From Actinomycetota bacterium (GTDB taxonomy: Bacteria; Desulfobacterota; Deferrimicrobia; Deferrimicrobiales; Deferrimicrobiaceae), in assembly GCA_016844415.1 (NCBI GenBank), contig JAENIX010000035.1, positions 1 to 7,410 of the forward strand: DNA of 7,410 bases, read 5' to 3'. This document shows positions 7,296-7,410 of the stretch, piece after piece. The notes beneath the pieces were generated by a model that was given only the letters and a program-made list of their open reading frames with translations, was not told the DNA's origin and searched no databases. Positions within the stretch are counted from its first letter, which is position 1. Each line of letters begins with the position of its first letter. Both the position numbers and the translations under genes were made by a program.

Positions 7296-7410
7296 TCTAA
7301 CCCTTAACCCACATTTCTCACCAGGCTTCTGCTGCGTCGGCGGATACGGGCATGTCTACTGCGTTGCGCTCGGTCGGGCTCCTCGACGTAGTGTCAACTA
7401 CGTCTCCGGG
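7296..7410. other. non-coding right-end region upstream of the leftward Mo operon
   Basis: I find no supported coding sequence or RNA gene here. The stretch holds a short C-rich TAACCC-type double repeat at about 7298-7310, a 9-bp direct repeat GCATGTCTA (7291-7299 and 7350-7358) and the terminal hairpin. A promoter for the chaperone-moaA-transporter operon should lie here or inside the hairpin region, but no convincing -35/-10 pair was found on the minus strand. Confidence 0.5.
7385..7404. repeat. perfect hairpin at the window edge, probably part of a dispersed intergenic repeat
   Basis: GACGTAGT-GTCA-ACTACGTC is an exact 8-bp inverted repeat with a 4-base loop. It is flanked on the left by a G+C-rich stretch (about 7350-7384). 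The region has no plausible ORF. Its appearance is that of a REP/BIME- or MITE-like palindromic unit cut by the end of the window; dispersed copies cannot be verified here. Confidence 0.5.

Noticed and set aside
7291..7358. 9-bp direct repeat GCATGTCTA as target-site duplication of an inserted element
   Set aside because: The 50 bases between the copies have no terminal inverted repeats or other mobile-element structure, and a 9-bp repeat can occur by chance.

Overview
The window looks like the chromosome of a GC-rich, probably anaerobic or facultative bacterium with molybdenum-enzyme respiration. Gene content (MoaA, MoeA, a TorD-type chaperone, a MOT1-type anion transporter, ACR3/ArsR) and codon use resemble Desulfuromonadia/Geobacter-type or related former deltaproteobacteria. 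That placement is inference; no marker gene is present to prove it. The window is densely coded, with no gene-free stretch above 300 bases.

Layout, left to right. (1) A 5'-truncated HAD hydrolase of the phosphoglycolate phosphatase type (1-600, +) is followed 22 bp later by a CPBP-family glutamic intramembrane protease (623-1234, +). (2) A divergent arsenic-resistance locus follows. The arsenite exporter gene acr3 reads leftward (1328-2380, -) and arsR reads rightward (2580-3029, +). The 199 bp between them carry two face-to-face promoters, in which each -35 overlaps the other's -10, with a short dyad next to them. They also carry a 15-codon ORF with a near-perfect Shine-Dalgarno that ends in Gly-Gly-Cys-Cys-Gly and lies just upstream of acr3. 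This mini-ORF is the most unusual item in the window. (3) moeA (3105-4331, +) lies 75 bp behind arsR. (4) A tightly overlapping leftward operon comprises the TorD-family chaperone gene, moaA and the MOT1-like transporter gene. It converges on moeA with about 32 bp between the two stop codons. (5) The right end (about 7230-7410) has no convincing gene. It contains three hairpins: two adjacent ones in the torD upstream region and a perfect 8-bp hairpin at the window edge that looks like part of a dispersed intergenic repeat.

How it fits together: a MOT1-type carrier could bring molybdate into the cell, MoaA starts pterin synthesis from GTP, and MoeA inserts Mo into molybdopterin. The TorD-like chaperone would help load the cofactor into a DMSO-reductase-superfamily enzyme encoded elsewhere. 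The adjacent arsR/acr3 unit senses and exports arsenite. No arsenate reductase or molybdoenzyme is inside the window, so any link between arsenic and molybdenum here (for example arsenate respiration) is only a hypothesis.
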